Assembly: GCF_013283665.1 (NCBI RefSeq)
Contig: NZ_JABEKU010000001.1
Coordinates: 1,116,001-1,180,000 of the forward strand
Length of the DNA stretch: 64,000 bases
Direction of reading: 5' to 3'
Source of the DNA: Ensifer sesbaniae
GTDB lineage: Bacteria; Pseudomonadota; Alphaproteobacteria; Rhizobiales; Rhizobiaceae
Shown here: positions 55,741 to 64,000 of the stretch, one piece after another
Numbering within the stretch: position 1 is the stretch's first letter
How the letters are laid out: each line of letters starts with the position of its first letter
Notes under the pieces: model-generated
Told to the model about the DNA's origin: nothing
What the model saw: the letters and a program-made list of their open reading frames with translations, nothing else
Database searches by the model: none
Made by a program: the position numbers and the translations under genes

Positions 55741-56847
55741 TTACTCAGCCGGAACGCTCTTGCCGCCTTCCCATTTGTAGAGCGAGAAAGCCTGCGAGGT
55801 CAGGTCGCCGGCTTCGCCATAGGTCAGCTTGCCGAGCACCGTGTCGATCGCTTCGCCGGACTTGATCGCGGTGGCAACAGCAGTCGCGTCTTCGGCGGAG
55901 CCGGCCTTTTCGATGCCAGCCTTCAGCACCTGCACGGCGGCATAGGCGTTGAGGGTGAAGGCTTCGGCCGGAATGTTCTTCGCCTTCAGCGCTTCGACGG
56001 CCGGAGCCGATGCCGGATTGCGGGTCGCGTCACTGGCGTTGGTGTAGATCGTGCCGGAGGCAGCTTCGCCGCCGATCGCCCAGAACTCGGTGTTCGACAG
56101 GCCGTCGCCGCCGAAGATCTGCGCCTTCACGCCCTGGTCGTGCATTTGGCGTGCGAGCAAGCCGCCTTCCGGATGGTAACCGCCGAAGTAGATGACATCG
56201 ACGTTCTCGGACTTCAGGCGGGTGACGATGGCGCTGAAGTCCTTGTCGCCCGGGTTCAGGCCTTCGTAGACGACTTCGGTGATGCCGCCTGCGTTGATCG
56301 CCTTCTTGAAGCCGTCAGCAAGGCCCTTGCCGTAAGGAGCCTTGTCGTGCAGGACGGCGATCTTCTTGTCCTTGAGGTTCTCGACCACATAGGCAGCGGC
56401 GACTTCGGCCTGCTGGTCGTCGCGGCCGCAGGTGCGCAGCACGTTCCAGAGACCACGGGTGGTGAGGTCAGGCGTCGTTGCCGTCGGCGTCACCATCAGG
56501 ATGCCGTTTTCAGCGAGAACGTCGGAAGCTGCCATCGAGGTGCCCGAGAGCACCGGCCCTACGACGTAGCGGATGCCTTCGCCGGCCGCCTGGTTGGCAA
56601 CCGACACCGCCTGCTTCGGGTCGCCGGCGTCGTCGAGCAGCTTCAGGACGATCTTTTCGCCGTTGATGCCGCCAGCCTCGTTGATCTCTTCAGCGGCCGT
56701 TTCTGCCCCGTTCTTCACCTGCTCGCCATAGGCCGCGACCGGGCCGGTGAGCGGCGTGATGACGCCAACGGTGATATCGGCGAAGGCGAGCGGGCCGAAG
56801 GCGACGCTGGCCGCCAGGGTCAGGCCGGTCAACATTGAAAGACGCAT
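55741..56847 (-). CDS. Branched-chain amino acid ABC transporter substrate-binding protein (LivK-type)
   Basis: Periplasmic binding protein of 368 residues. A signal peptide (1-22, ending PLAFA) precedes a type I periplasmic-binding fold starting [24 protein letters not shown] (seen in part), with [19 protein letters not shown] and [11 protein letters not shown] as later family blocks. The ATG at 56847 has AGGAGG 7 bases upstream. No permease or ATPase genes are adjacent, so it must use a transporter encoded elsewhere. Leucine, isoleucine and valine are the usual ligands; the actual one is not known. Confidence 0.95.
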   Translation of the reverse strand: MRLSMLTGLTLAASVAFGPLAFADITVGVITPLTGPVAAYGEQVKNGAETAAEEINEAGGINGEKIVLKLLDDAGDPKQAVSVANQAAGEGIRYVVGPVLSGTSMAASDVLAENGILMVTPTATTPDLTTRGLWNVLRTCGRDDQQAEVAAAYVVENLKDKKIAVLHDKAPYGKGLADGFKKAINAGGITEVVYEGLNPGDKDFSAIVTRLKSENVDVIYFGGYHPEGGLLARQMHDQGVKAQIFGGDGLSNTEFWAIGGEAASGTIYTNASDATRNPASAPAVEALKAKNIPAEAFTLNAYAAVQVLKAGIEKAGSAEDATAVATAIKSGEAIDTVLGKLTYGEAGDLTSQAFSLYKWEGGKSVPAE

Positions 56848-57170
56848 AGTGTTTCCTCCTAGAAATACCCCTGATGGGGCTTTGCTTGATATGGCCTTCG
56901 TGCGCGGCTTCGAAAACCTACTGCATGTGTTCTTGAACCGTAACCGGTCAAAGGACGAAAACATGCAGCATTTCAGGGTGCTGCAGCGACCTCTCGTCTC
57001 TGATAGAGCGCGTCGCTGCAGAGATTTTCGGAGGGACGCGGCGCCACTTCAATGTGTCATCGTGTCCCTCGGCGCCTAATCGGACGCCTGCCGTGGTGGC
57101 CGAAGGCTTTTTCCCGCTCCGGCCGAAAGCCGGGGCGAAAGTGGTGCGGCCGGACGTGGCCTTCGCGGCG
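56848..57170. other. Intergenic region between HAD phosphatase and binding-protein genes
   Basis: 323 bases. It contains the promoter of the binding-protein gene, a RIME1-like repeat (56919-57021) and about 150 GC-rich bases in which I find no coherent gene or named element. Confidence 0.45.
56919..57021 (-). repeat. RIME1-like double-hairpin repeat, copy 6
   Basis: CTGCATG and CATGCAG arms frame a diverged first hairpin; CTGCAGCGAC and GTCGCTGCAG frame the second. Orientation is as in copies 1 and 3. Confidence 0.75.
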
Positions 57171-57866
57171 TCAGGCCGTCATGGACTCCGACCATTCGGA
57201 AAGCGCTGCGATCACGCCGGGAAGGGCCGTCATGCGCGAGATCACGGTTTCGGCGCCTGCCTCCGTCAGCTTGTCGGCGTGCGACGGGAAGGTGTGGGAA
57301 CCGCCAGTGAAGCCGACGACGCGCATGCCAGCGGCGCGCGCGCCGTGGATGCCATGCACGGAGTCCTCGATGACCAGCACCCGCGACGGGTGGACCCCCA
57401 TCTGCTTGGCACCGTGCAGGAAAATGTCCGGCTTCGGCTTGACGCGATCGGGCCCGAGGTCGCGCGCCGAGTAGATGCGCGAGCCGAAGTGATCCTTGAT
57501 GCCGACCTTGCCGAGCATCATTGCCAGCCGCGCCGAGGTGGAGTTCGAGCAGATGCAATGGGGCAGCGTCAGTTGCAGCAGCATCGGCTTGACGCCATCG
57601 ATGATCTTGACGTCGCGTTCCAGTCGCTTGTCGAGAATGGTGTCTACCTTGTCGATCAGCGACGCGGAAAGCGGAATGCTCGCTTCCTTCTCGATCTGCA
57701 GCAGCGTGTTGTGCCAGGTCATGCCGGCAAAACGCTCGGCCATCTCTTCGAGGCTGATCGGGTAGCCCGCTTCGGTAAGCAGCGCGGCTTCGACTTCCGA
57801 GGCGATGATTTCGGAATCGACGAGAACGCCGTCGCAATCAAAAATGATGAGATCGATACCGGTCAT
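57171..57866 (-). CDS. HAD-IA family phosphatase
   Basis: Hydrolase of 231 residues. The nucleophile motif is IIFDCDGVLVDSE, motif II is CICSNSTSAR, motif III lysine is in DRVKPKPDIFL, and motif IV is VLVIEDSVHGIHGA, the full set for beta-phosphoglucomutase-like phosphatases with an alpha-helical cap. The substrate is probably a small sugar or nucleotide phosphate. It is divergent from the GntR-type regulator gene, which may control it. Confidence 0.92.
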   Translation of the reverse strand: MTGIDLIIFDCDGVLVDSEIIASEVEAALLTEAGYPISLEEMAERFAGMTWHNTLLQIEKEASIPLSASLIDKVDTILDKRLERDVKIIDGVKPMLLQLTLPHCICSNSTSARLAMMLGKVGIKDHFGSRIYSARDLGPDRVKPKPDIFLHGAKQMGVHPSRVLVIEDSVHGIHGARAAGMRVVGFTGGSHTFPSHADKLTEAGAETVISRMTALPGVIAALSEWSESMTA

Positions 57867-58046
57867 TTGGAACAGTTCCCTGGGAGGAGAAGGCGCCGCA
57901 GGCAGGGGGAGGATAGCTTGCGCGGCGCGGGGCTTTCGTACGCCAGAGCTTTATACGAAGGTGGCCGAAAGCTCAACCTTTGGAAATCATCGAAACCGCT
58001 GCTCCGCTTGCTCGACAGCATTGTTTCGCGGCTCTATCTGTAGGCG

Positions 58047-58715
58047 ATGGAAAAGCAACAGGACGATACGCTTGCAAGTCGCATCAGCAGGGCTCTCGCC
58101 GAGAGGATCATCTCCGGCATCCTGATGCCTGGCGAGCGCTTGCGGCAGGATCATATCGCCGAGGAATTCGGCGCGAGCCATGTTCCCGTTCGCGAAGCCT
58201 TTCGGCGGCTGGAGGCCCAGGGGCTTGCCGTCAGCGAGCCGCGCCGCGGCGTTCGCGTCGCCTCCTTCGATCTCAAGGAGGTGAGGGAGGTTGCCGAAAT
58301 GCGCGCGGTTCTCGAGGTTCTGGCCCTTCGCCACGCCATCCCGCATTTGACGCCGGCGATCCTCGACCGGGCGGAAGCGGCGACGGTTGCCGCCGATACC
58401 TCACGGGACGTCCGCTCCTGGGAAGCGGCGAACCGCGCCTTTCACCGATTGATCCTGCAGCCCTGCGGCATGCCGCGGCTGCTCGCGGCCATCGACGATC
58501 TGCATGCGGCGAGCGCCCGTTTTCTCTTCTCCGCATGGCGCACGAGCTGGGAAGCGCGAACGGACCACGACCATCGCGCCATCCTTGCAGCCCTGCGCGA
58601 AGGCCGTGGCGACGAAGCTGCGAAGATCCTCGAGCGGCACGTGGGATGGATCGGCAAGACGCCGGTCAGGACTGCTGCAGGTGAAACCCGCGAAGCCTTC
58701 TCGATTGTTGGCTAA
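58047..58715 (+). CDS. GntR family transcriptional regulator (FadR subfamily, FCD domain)
   Basis: DNA-binding regulator of 222 residues. The winged helix (about 10-75) contains ILMPGERLRQDHIAEEFGASHVPVREAFRRL, seen in part as the typical GntR recognition helix. The C-terminal FCD domain (about 80-205) has the metal-binding Asp/His positions around RAFHRLILQPCGMP and TDHDHRAILAAL. These regulators respond to small organic acids. Targets are unknown; the divergent HAD gene is the nearest candidate. Confidence 0.92.
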   Translation: MEKQQDDTLASRISRALAERIISGILMPGERLRQDHIAEEFGASHVPVREAFRRLEAQGLAVSEPRRGVRVASFDLKEVREVAEMRAVLEVLALRHAIPHLTPAILDRAEAATVAADTSRDVRSWEAANRAFHRLILQPCGMPRLLAAIDDLHAASARFLFSAWRTSWEARTDHDHRAILAALREGRGDEAAKILERHVGWIGKTPVRTAAGETREAFSIVG

Positions 58716-58738
58716 GATCGCGTCCGCGCTACGGCCGC

Positions 58739-59419
58739 CTATTGCGGAAACAGCTCCGAAAACGCCTTCTCGCCGCTTGCGGTAAAGCGGATGGCGCGGC
58801 TGTTTGCTTCGCGCTTCGCCCAACCCCTGTCGATGAAGAGCGTCAGCAGCGCCTCGCCAAGCGAGCCGGCAAGATGCGAGCGGCGCTCGCTCCAGTCGAG
58901 GCAGGTGCGGCAGATCGGGCGGCGCAATTTCTTCAGTGCCGAATAGTCGATGCCCAGTGCCTCGATCCGGGTCTGGCCAGCCGGCGTCAACGCGAGGTCG
59001 TCGCCGTTGATCTCGATCTGCTTCTCGGCGATCAGGCTGTCATACATGCGCACGCCATAGTCGCCGGCGAGATGGTTGTAGCAGACGCGCGCTTTTCGCA
59101 GCGCCGGATCCTTCGGGCCGGGGCGGTGACGGTTCATGCCGCGGCTGGCGGCGAAGCCCATCAGGTTCTCGAGCATCAGGCCGACTTCATCCTCGGCGAG
59201 CTGGAAATAGCGGTGCCGCCCCTGCTTGCGCTGGCTGAGCAGGCCACCCGCTTCGAGCTTGGAAAGATGGGAGCTTGCGGTCTGAAGCGTGATCCCGGCA
59301 TGGGTGGCGAGTTCGGTCGCCGTAAGGGCCCGACCACCCATCAGCGCCGTCAGCATGTTGGCGCGGGCGGGATCTCCGATCAGGGAGCCGATGAGAGCGA
59401 TGTCAGGACCTTCCTTCAT
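58739..59419 (-). CDS. ArsR family winged-helix regulator
   Basis: Regulator of 226 residues. The ArsR-type winged helix is at about 5-85, with ALTATELATHAGITLQTASS as recognition region. The C-terminal half contains VCYNHLAGDYG and PICRTCLDWSERRSHLAG, a cysteine-bearing motif shared by a subgroup of such proteins; the CxxC may sense an electrophile or metal. An imperfect palindrome (59418-59441) covers its start codon and lies between it and the divergent NIPSNAP gene, suggesting autoregulation and control of the two small enzymes. Confidence 0.88.
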   Translation of the reverse strand: MKEGPDIALIGSLIGDPARANMLTALMGGRALTATELATHAGITLQTASSHLSKLEAGGLLSQRKQGRHRYFQLAEDEVGLMLENLMGFAASRGMNRHRPGPKDPALRKARVCYNHLAGDYGVRMYDSLIAEKQIEINGDDLALTPAGQTRIEALGIDYSALKKLRRPICRTCLDWSERRSHLAGSLGEALLTLFIDRGWAKREANSRAIRFTASGEKAFSELFPQ

Positions 59420-59441
59420 ACTTCGATCGTAGTCGAAGCAT
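59418..59441. promoter_or_regulatory. Candidate ArsR operator
   Basis: CTTCGA (59421-59426) and TCGAAG (59433-59438) form an inverted repeat around 6 bases, with outer AT pairs. It touches the arsR start codon and is 71 bases before the NIPSNAP start, as expected for an operator of a divergent regulator. Confidence 0.55.
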
Positions 59442-59511
59442 CCCCGTCGGACAAGCGTGCATAGTCGTCCCATCGAAGACCGGCGACAGGCCGGGCCACA
59501 AGGAGACGACG

Positions 59512-59832
59512 ATGATCACCTGCTTCATCCGCTACGAAATCGATCCCTTCAAGAAGGAAGAGTTCGCCACCTATTCGCGCAACTGGGGCGAGGCGATCCC
59601 ACGCTGCGGCGCCGATCTCATTGGTTACTTCGGGCCGCATGAGGGCTCGGCGACGACGGCCTACGGTGTCTACAACATCGAGAGCCTCGCGGCCTACGAG
59701 GCCTATCGCGCCCGGCTTGCAGCTGATCCGCTCGGCAGGGAAAACTATGCCTTTGCCCGCCGCGAACGGTTTATTCTGAAGGAAGACCGCATTTTCCTGA
59801 AGAACGTATCCGCTGGCATCGGAGGAAAGTGA
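59512..59832 (+). CDS. NIPSNAP family protein
   Basis: Small ferredoxin-like-fold protein of 106 residues. The start MITCFIRYEIDPFKKEEFATYS and the central GYFGPHEGSATTAYGVYNIESLAAYEAYR (seen in part) are typical of bacterial NIPSNAP proteins, dimeric alpha-beta barrels related to monooxygenases such as ABM. It is 3 bases before the ABM-domain gene and divergent from arsR. The substrate is unknown; a pair of related alpha-beta barrel proteins suggests handling of a reactive organic compound. Confidence 0.88.
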   Translation: MITCFIRYEIDPFKKEEFATYSRNWGEAIPRCGADLIGYFGPHEGSATTAYGVYNIESLAAYEAYRARLAADPLGRENYAFARRERFILKEDRIFLKNVSAGIGGK

Positions 59833-59835
59833 ATC

Positions 59836-60186
59836 ATGATTGCCGTCATCTTCGAAGTCCTGCCGGCCGAGGGCCGTCGCGACACCTATCTCGGTATCGC
59901 CGCCGACCTGCGCCCTCTGCTTGACGACATCGATGGTTTCATCTCGATCGAGCGGTTCCAGAGCCTGGCGAATCCCGACAAGGTATTGTCCCTGTCCTTC
60001 TGGCGCGACGAGGAGGCGGTGAAGGCCTGGCGCAACGGTGCCGAACACCGCGCCGCCCAGGATGCGGGACGTCACGGCGTCTTCGCCGACTATCGCCTGC
60101 GCATCGCCTCCGTCATCCGCGATTACGGGTTGAACGAGCGCCGTGAAGCGCCGGCCGACAGCCGCGCCTTTCACGACTCCAAATGA
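59836..60186 (+). CDS. Antibiotic biosynthesis monooxygenase (ABM) domain protein
   Basis: Dimeric alpha-beta barrel protein of 116 residues. MIAVIFEVLPAEGRRDTYL, IDGFISIERFQSLANP and LSFWRDEEAVKAWRN are the ABM-domain blocks. Cofactor-independent monooxygenases and heme-degrading enzymes share this fold, but no heme ligand can be assigned here. It is co-transcribed with the NIPSNAP gene and probably under the divergent ArsR regulator. Confidence 0.9.
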   Translation: MIAVIFEVLPAEGRRDTYLGIAADLRPLLDDIDGFISIERFQSLANPDKVLSLSFWRDEEAVKAWRNGAEHRAAQDAGRHGVFADYRLRIASVIRDYGLNERREAPADSRAFHDSK

Positions 60187-60210
60187 ATCGGCGTGTTCGT
60201 ATCTTGCCGT

Positions 60211-60262
60211 TGGCGTGGGATGCGGGCGGAAAACCGCGCACACTTTTCCTCATCCCACGCCA
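60211..60262. repeat. Palindromic repeat family B, copy 3
   Basis: TGGCGTGGGATG and CATCCCACGCCA form perfect 12-bp outer arms around a GCGG-AAAA-CCGC hairpin and CACACTTTTCCT. It lies between the ABM gene and ccrM and could act as a transcription end point for the former. Confidence 0.65.
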
Positions 60263-60317
60263 GGGGATCTCACTAACATGGCGTGACTACGCACTTTTTC
60301 GGAACGGCCTTCAGGCT

Positions 60318-60342
60318 TTGGTAACCATCTTCGGTAACCATA
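60318..60342 (+). promoter_or_regulatory. Tandem GGTAACCAT elements upstream of ccrM
   Basis: The 9-mer GGTAACCAT occurs twice with starts 14 bases apart, about 45-70 bases before the ccrM start. TAACCAT resembles the CtrA half-site (TTAACCAT) used at some alphaproteobacterial promoters, and CtrA controls ccrM in Caulobacter. Confidence 0.35.
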
Positions 60343-60352
60343 AGCTCCATAG

Positions 60353-61516
<1,164 letters not shown>

Positions 61517-61591
61517 TCAACCAGTTCGGCCAGATCCTTCGAAAGGCGCTCCGACCGGTTTTTGTACCTTCAGTCCCGGAAGGAGAGCTTT

Positions 61592-61628
61592 AAATGCCCG
61601 GAATCCTCAAAGCGGATTCCGGGCATTT
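61592..61628 (+). terminator. Terminator after ccrM
   Basis: AAATGCCCGGAATCC pairs perfectly with GGATTCCGGGCATTT around a 7-base loop, 75 bases after the ccrM stop. A TTT at the end of the stem and a following TGTATGTTTG make it a plausible intrinsic terminator. Confidence 0.7.
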
Positions 61629-61758
61629 GTATGTTTGCGGGATGATTGCAGGAACGTTGACGCGATAGGCAAGGAGGCTTCGCCTGATTGCCAATCCTTG
61701 CGTCCGGAAATAGGATTCCGAGAACCCAGTCTTCACCCGAATAAGGGTTGCCGTCCGC

Positions 61759-62160
61759 ATGGCCTCGCCCGATCGACTCCAGCGCACGAAGCAGTGGGCG
61801 CGTCAGATCCAACGCGACGTCGTCGCGCTCTGGTTCGCCGCGCGCGACCCTCGAACGCCGCTTTCAGCGAAGTTCGTTGCCGGCGCAGTCGCCGCCTACG
61901 CGCTGTCGCCGGTCGATCTGATCCCCGATTTCATTCCGGTGCTCGGCTACATCGATGATTTGGTCATCGTTCCGCTCGGCATCCTGCTGGCGGTGCGTCT
62001 CGTGCCGCCGACGCTCATGCACGAATTTCGGGACCGGGCGACGGCATTGGAGGAGCGCCCATCCAGCCGCGGCGGTCTGGTCGCGATCCTGTGCATCTGG
62101 CTGGCGGCCGCAGCGCTTGCCGGTTGGGCGGTGTGGCGCGTCGTTTCGCCCGAAAGCTGA
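61759..62160 (+). CDS. DUF1232 (YkvA family) membrane protein
   Basis: Protein of 133 residues. The DUF1232 core is AAYALSPVDLIPDFIPVLGYIDDLVIVPLG (seen in part), a short amphipathic-plus-membrane motif at about 48-78. A second membrane helix lies near the C-terminus (about 108-126). Function unknown. It stands alone after the ccrM terminator and converges on a HAD gene with no clear terminator between. Confidence 0.88.
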   Translation: MASPDRLQRTKQWARQIQRDVVALWFAARDPRTPLSAKFVAGAVAAYALSPVDLIPDFIPVLGYIDDLVIVPLGILLAVRLVPPTLMHEFRDRATALEERPSSRGGLVAILCIWLAAAALAGWAVWRVVSPES

Positions 62161-62213
62161 AGGCGCGCCGTACCTTAGCCGTCGTTCCATCGACCGGGCG
62201 AAACGGGCTTGCG

Positions 62214-62831
62214 TCAGGAATGGATGCCGTATGAAGTGAGGTCGGCCTTCAATTTCTCGGGGTCGACGAAGTGCACCGCGTGCCAACCGGCGAGCCGCGC
62301 GGCTTCGACATTTGCGACGCTGTCATCGATGAAGAGGGTCGCCGACGGGGTCAGGCCGAAGGTCCGCGCATGCGTTTCGTAGATGGCGATATCGGGCTTG
62401 ATGAGCTTGACGTCGCCCGAAACGGTGACGCCGCGCGGCAGGGTCAGGAAGGGATAGAGGGCCTGGGCCTCGCGGAACGTGTCGGAGGCGAAGTTGGTCA
62501 GCATCGTCACGTCGCGTCCCTCGGCAATCAGCCGTTCCAGCAGCGAAACCGTCTCGACATAGGCATGCGGCACCATCTCCTGCCAATATTTGCGGAAGGC
62601 GCGGATCTGCACTTCGCGATCGGGAAAATCCTTGATCAAAAGCGCCTCGGCCTCCTCCCAGGAGCGGCCGCGATCCTGCTCGATGTTCCAGTCATGGGTG
62701 CAGACATTGGCGAAGAACCATTCCCGCTCCGCCTCGTCGGGGATGATGCGGCTGAACGGCAGGTTGGGATCGTAATGAATCAGCACCTTGCCGATGTCGA
62801 AGACGATGTGGCGGATTTCGATGCTGCTCAT
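62214..62831 (-). CDS. HAD family hydrolase (YihX-like)
   Basis: Phosphatase-fold protein of 205 residues. Motif I is VFDIGKVLIHYDP (nucleophilic Asp; the second acidic residue is Gly, as in several YihX-type enzymes), motif II is TMLTNFASDTF, motif III is KLIKPDIAIYE and motif IV is TLFIDDSVANVEAA. The ATG at 62831 is used because the preceding 82 codons have no family similarity and run across repeat sequence. Likely a small sugar-phosphate phosphatase. Confidence 0.9.
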   Translation of the reverse strand: MSSIEIRHIVFDIGKVLIHYDPNLPFSRIIPDEAEREWFFANVCTHDWNIEQDRGRSWEEAEALLIKDFPDREVQIRAFRKYWQEMVPHAYVETVSLLERLIAEGRDVTMLTNFASDTFREAQALYPFLTLPRGVTVSGDVKLIKPDIAIYETHARTFGLTPSATLFIDDSVANVEAARLAGWHAVHFVDPEKLKADLTSYGIHS

Positions 62832-62873
62832 GGACGTATTCCTTGCTTGGTCTTTTAGATCAGAAGTTAGGCC

Positions 62874-62919
62874 GGCACGTGGACTGAGAACCGCACATTT
62901 TTCCTCATCCTGCTCCAGC
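62874..62919. repeat. Palindromic repeat family B, copy 4 (degenerate)
   Basis: The segment keeps AGAACCGCACA and TTTTTCCTCATCC of family B but its outer arms no longer pair. It sits between the HAD gene and mutY, next to another palindrome. Confidence 0.45.
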
Positions 62920-62928
62920 ACTTGGTTT

Positions 62929-62981
62929 CTAGAGCGTCTTTCCGTTTCCAGTCTTTCCACTTTGAAAGCGGAACACTCTAG
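62929..62981. repeat. CTAGAG-ended palindrome overlapping the mutY stop codon
   Basis: CTAGAG (62929-62934) and CTCTAG (62976-62981) close an imperfect inverted repeat with inner TTCCG/CGGAA arms. The right end contains the TAG stop of mutY. It may be another rhizobial mobile palindromic unit. Confidence 0.5.
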
Positions 62982-64000
62982 CGCTCCGCCTTGAAGGCAT
63001 GCGGAATCGCCTGGGCGATCGCCTTTTTCATGACCGTCGGCAGCGCCTGGGCCTTGAGGGAGTGAAATGGTTCCCACCAGCCGTCGCCGTCCGTTCCGGC
63101 GCGCGCGACATTGGCGCGGTAGACGGAGAGACGCAACTCGAAATGTGTGAAGACGTGGCTGATGGTGCCACAGTCTTCCCAGTGCGCGGCGAAGGGTTGG
63201 GAGGCGAGCGAGGTGTCGCCGTCCTGTCGCGCCGTCCAGTCGGTGCCGGGCACCTCGGTCATGCCGCCAAGCAGGCCGCTCTCGACCCGCTTGCGCAGAT
63301 AGACGGCATTGTCGGCATCGATCGCGACGAAGGCGGCGCCGCGCCGAAGCGGCTTGTCCTTCTTCTGCGCCTTGCGCGGAAAGGTCTCGGGATCGGCAAC
63401 GACCAGCGCGCGACAGTGCGCACGGAAGGGACAGAGCGAGCAGGCAGGCCGCTTCGGGGTGCAGATCGTCGCGCCGAGGTCCATCATCGCCTGGGCGAAA
63501 TCGCCCGGGCGATCATCGGGCGTGAGGCCGGCGACGCGGGCGCGCATCGCGGGCTTGGCTCCCGGCAGGGGCGTTTCGATCGCATAGAGCCGTGAGATCA
63601 CCCGTTCGACATTGCCGTCGAGCACCGCGCTCTTGCGGTTGAAGGCGATCGCGGCGATTGCGGCGGCGGTGTAATCGCCGATGCCGGGAAGGGATTTCAG
63701 CCCTTCCTCGGTGTCGGGGAAGCGGCCGCCGTGGTCGTTCGCGACGGCTTCGGCACATTTCTTCAGGTTACGGGCGCGGGCATAGTATCCGAGCCCAGCC
63801 CAGGCCTTCATCACGTCCTCGTTGTCGGCGCGCGCCAGGTCCTCGACGGTTGGCCACAGCGACAGGAATTTCTCGAAATAGGCTTTTACCGCCTGGACGG
63901 TCGTCTGCTGCAGCATGACCTCGGACAGCCAGACATGATAGGGATCGGCGACGACCCCTCGCTTGGCCATAGGCGGCGAGACCCGCCAGGGCAGGTCGCG
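62978..64000 (-). CDS. mutY: A/G-specific adenine DNA glycosylase MutY (N-terminus outside window)
   Basis: Base-excision repair enzyme that removes adenine opposite 8-oxoguanine. The frame is open to base 64000 (RDLPWRVSPP precedes the visible ATG at 63970), so the true start is beyond the window; 340 residues are visible. VWLSEVMLQQT carries the catalytic glutamate and LPGIGDYTAAAIAAIAF is the helix-hairpin-helix. The [4Fe-4S] cysteines are in ICTPKRPACSLCPFRAHC. A C-terminal NUDIX-like 8-oxoG recognition domain follows. The stop codon lies in a palindromic repeat. Confidence 0.96.
   Translation of the reverse strand, partial: RDLPWRVSPPMAKRGVVADPYHVWLSEVMLQQTTVQAVKAYFEKFLSLWPTVEDLARADNEDVMKAWAGLGYYARARNLKKCAEAVANDHGGRFPDTEEGLKSLPGIGDYTAAAIAAIAFNRKSAVLDGNVERVISRLYAIETPLPGAKPAMRARVAGLTPDDRPGDFAQAMMDLGATICTPKRPACSLCPFRAHCRALVVADPETFPRKAQKKDKPLRRGAAFVAIDADNAVYLRKRVESGLLGGMTEVPGTDWTARQDGDTSLASQPFAAHWEDCGTISHVFTHFELRLSVYRANVARAGTDGDGWWEPFHSLKAQALPTVMKKAIAQAIPHAFKAER

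Noticed and set aside
57022-57170. Possible small or decayed gene downstream of repeat copy 6
   Set aside because: Open frames exist but overlap the HAD gene antisense and show no motif or ribosome binding site.

Overview
The window is about 64 kb of GC-rich chromosomal DNA from an alphaproteobacterium of the Rhizobiaceae, most likely Ensifer/Sinorhizobium. The gene content supports this: ccrM, the ctaCDBGE oxidase cluster, bioMNY, an IalB-type protein and TldD. Six copies of a ~100-bp double-hairpin intergenic repeat that looks like the rhizobial RIME1 element support it too. I call 64 protein-coding genes and one pseudogene. The first gene (acyl-CoA dehydrogenase) and the last (mutY) are cut by the window edges. 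I saw no rRNA, tRNA, CRISPR array, prophage or insertion sequence. This is core-genome territory.

Layout. 0-6.5 kb: acyl-CoA dehydrogenase and enoyl-CoA hydratase, a chemoreceptor with a perfect CtrA-type box upstream, then two overlapping RNA methyltransferases (RlmD-like and TlyA). 6.7-8 kb: a small plus-strand stress island (DUF3175, Hsp20, dodecin) with two sequences matching the RpoE2 general-stress promoter pattern. 8-13.5 kb: a minus-strand group with histone-deacetylase-like protein, xseB, pirin and dxs. 13.5-18.5 kb: the biotin ECF transporter bioMNY, run on into an acyl-CoA ligase and a thiolase that lacks the usual second catalytic cysteine. 18.6-29 kb: YcaQ-like glycosylase, tldD, a D,D-carboxypeptidase, a polysaccharide deacetylase, pdxH, a DnaJ-like protein and fabI. 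29.4-35.8 kb: a large GGDEF/EAL protein, aroC, a RibB with a degenerate RibA half, and ialB. 36-43 kb: the aa3-type cytochrome oxidase cluster with its heme and copper assembly factors. It has a perfect FixK/FNR palindrome just before the first gene and a decayed L,D-transpeptidase fragment inside. 43-48 kb: ispH-thrB-rnhA, a peroxiredoxin, a DsbD-N-like protein and YqgE. 48-57 kb: an EAL protein with a GGDQF motif, a GNAT, an M16 peptidase, thrC and a branched-chain amino acid binding protein. 57-64 kb: HAD phosphatases, GntR and ArsR regulators (ArsR divergent from NIPSNAP and monooxygenase genes), ccrM and mutY.

No wholly new multi-gene system is evident. The observations most worth following are the FixK/FNR box placed to repress the aa3 oxidase, the bioMNY-ligase-thiolase operon, the RpoE2-type stress island, repeat elements that supply the stop codons of adjacent genes, and the L,D-transpeptidase remnant inside the cox cluster. 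Start sites were adjusted by hand from ribosome binding sites, operon spacing and family length. Family assignments come from motif recognition without database searches.
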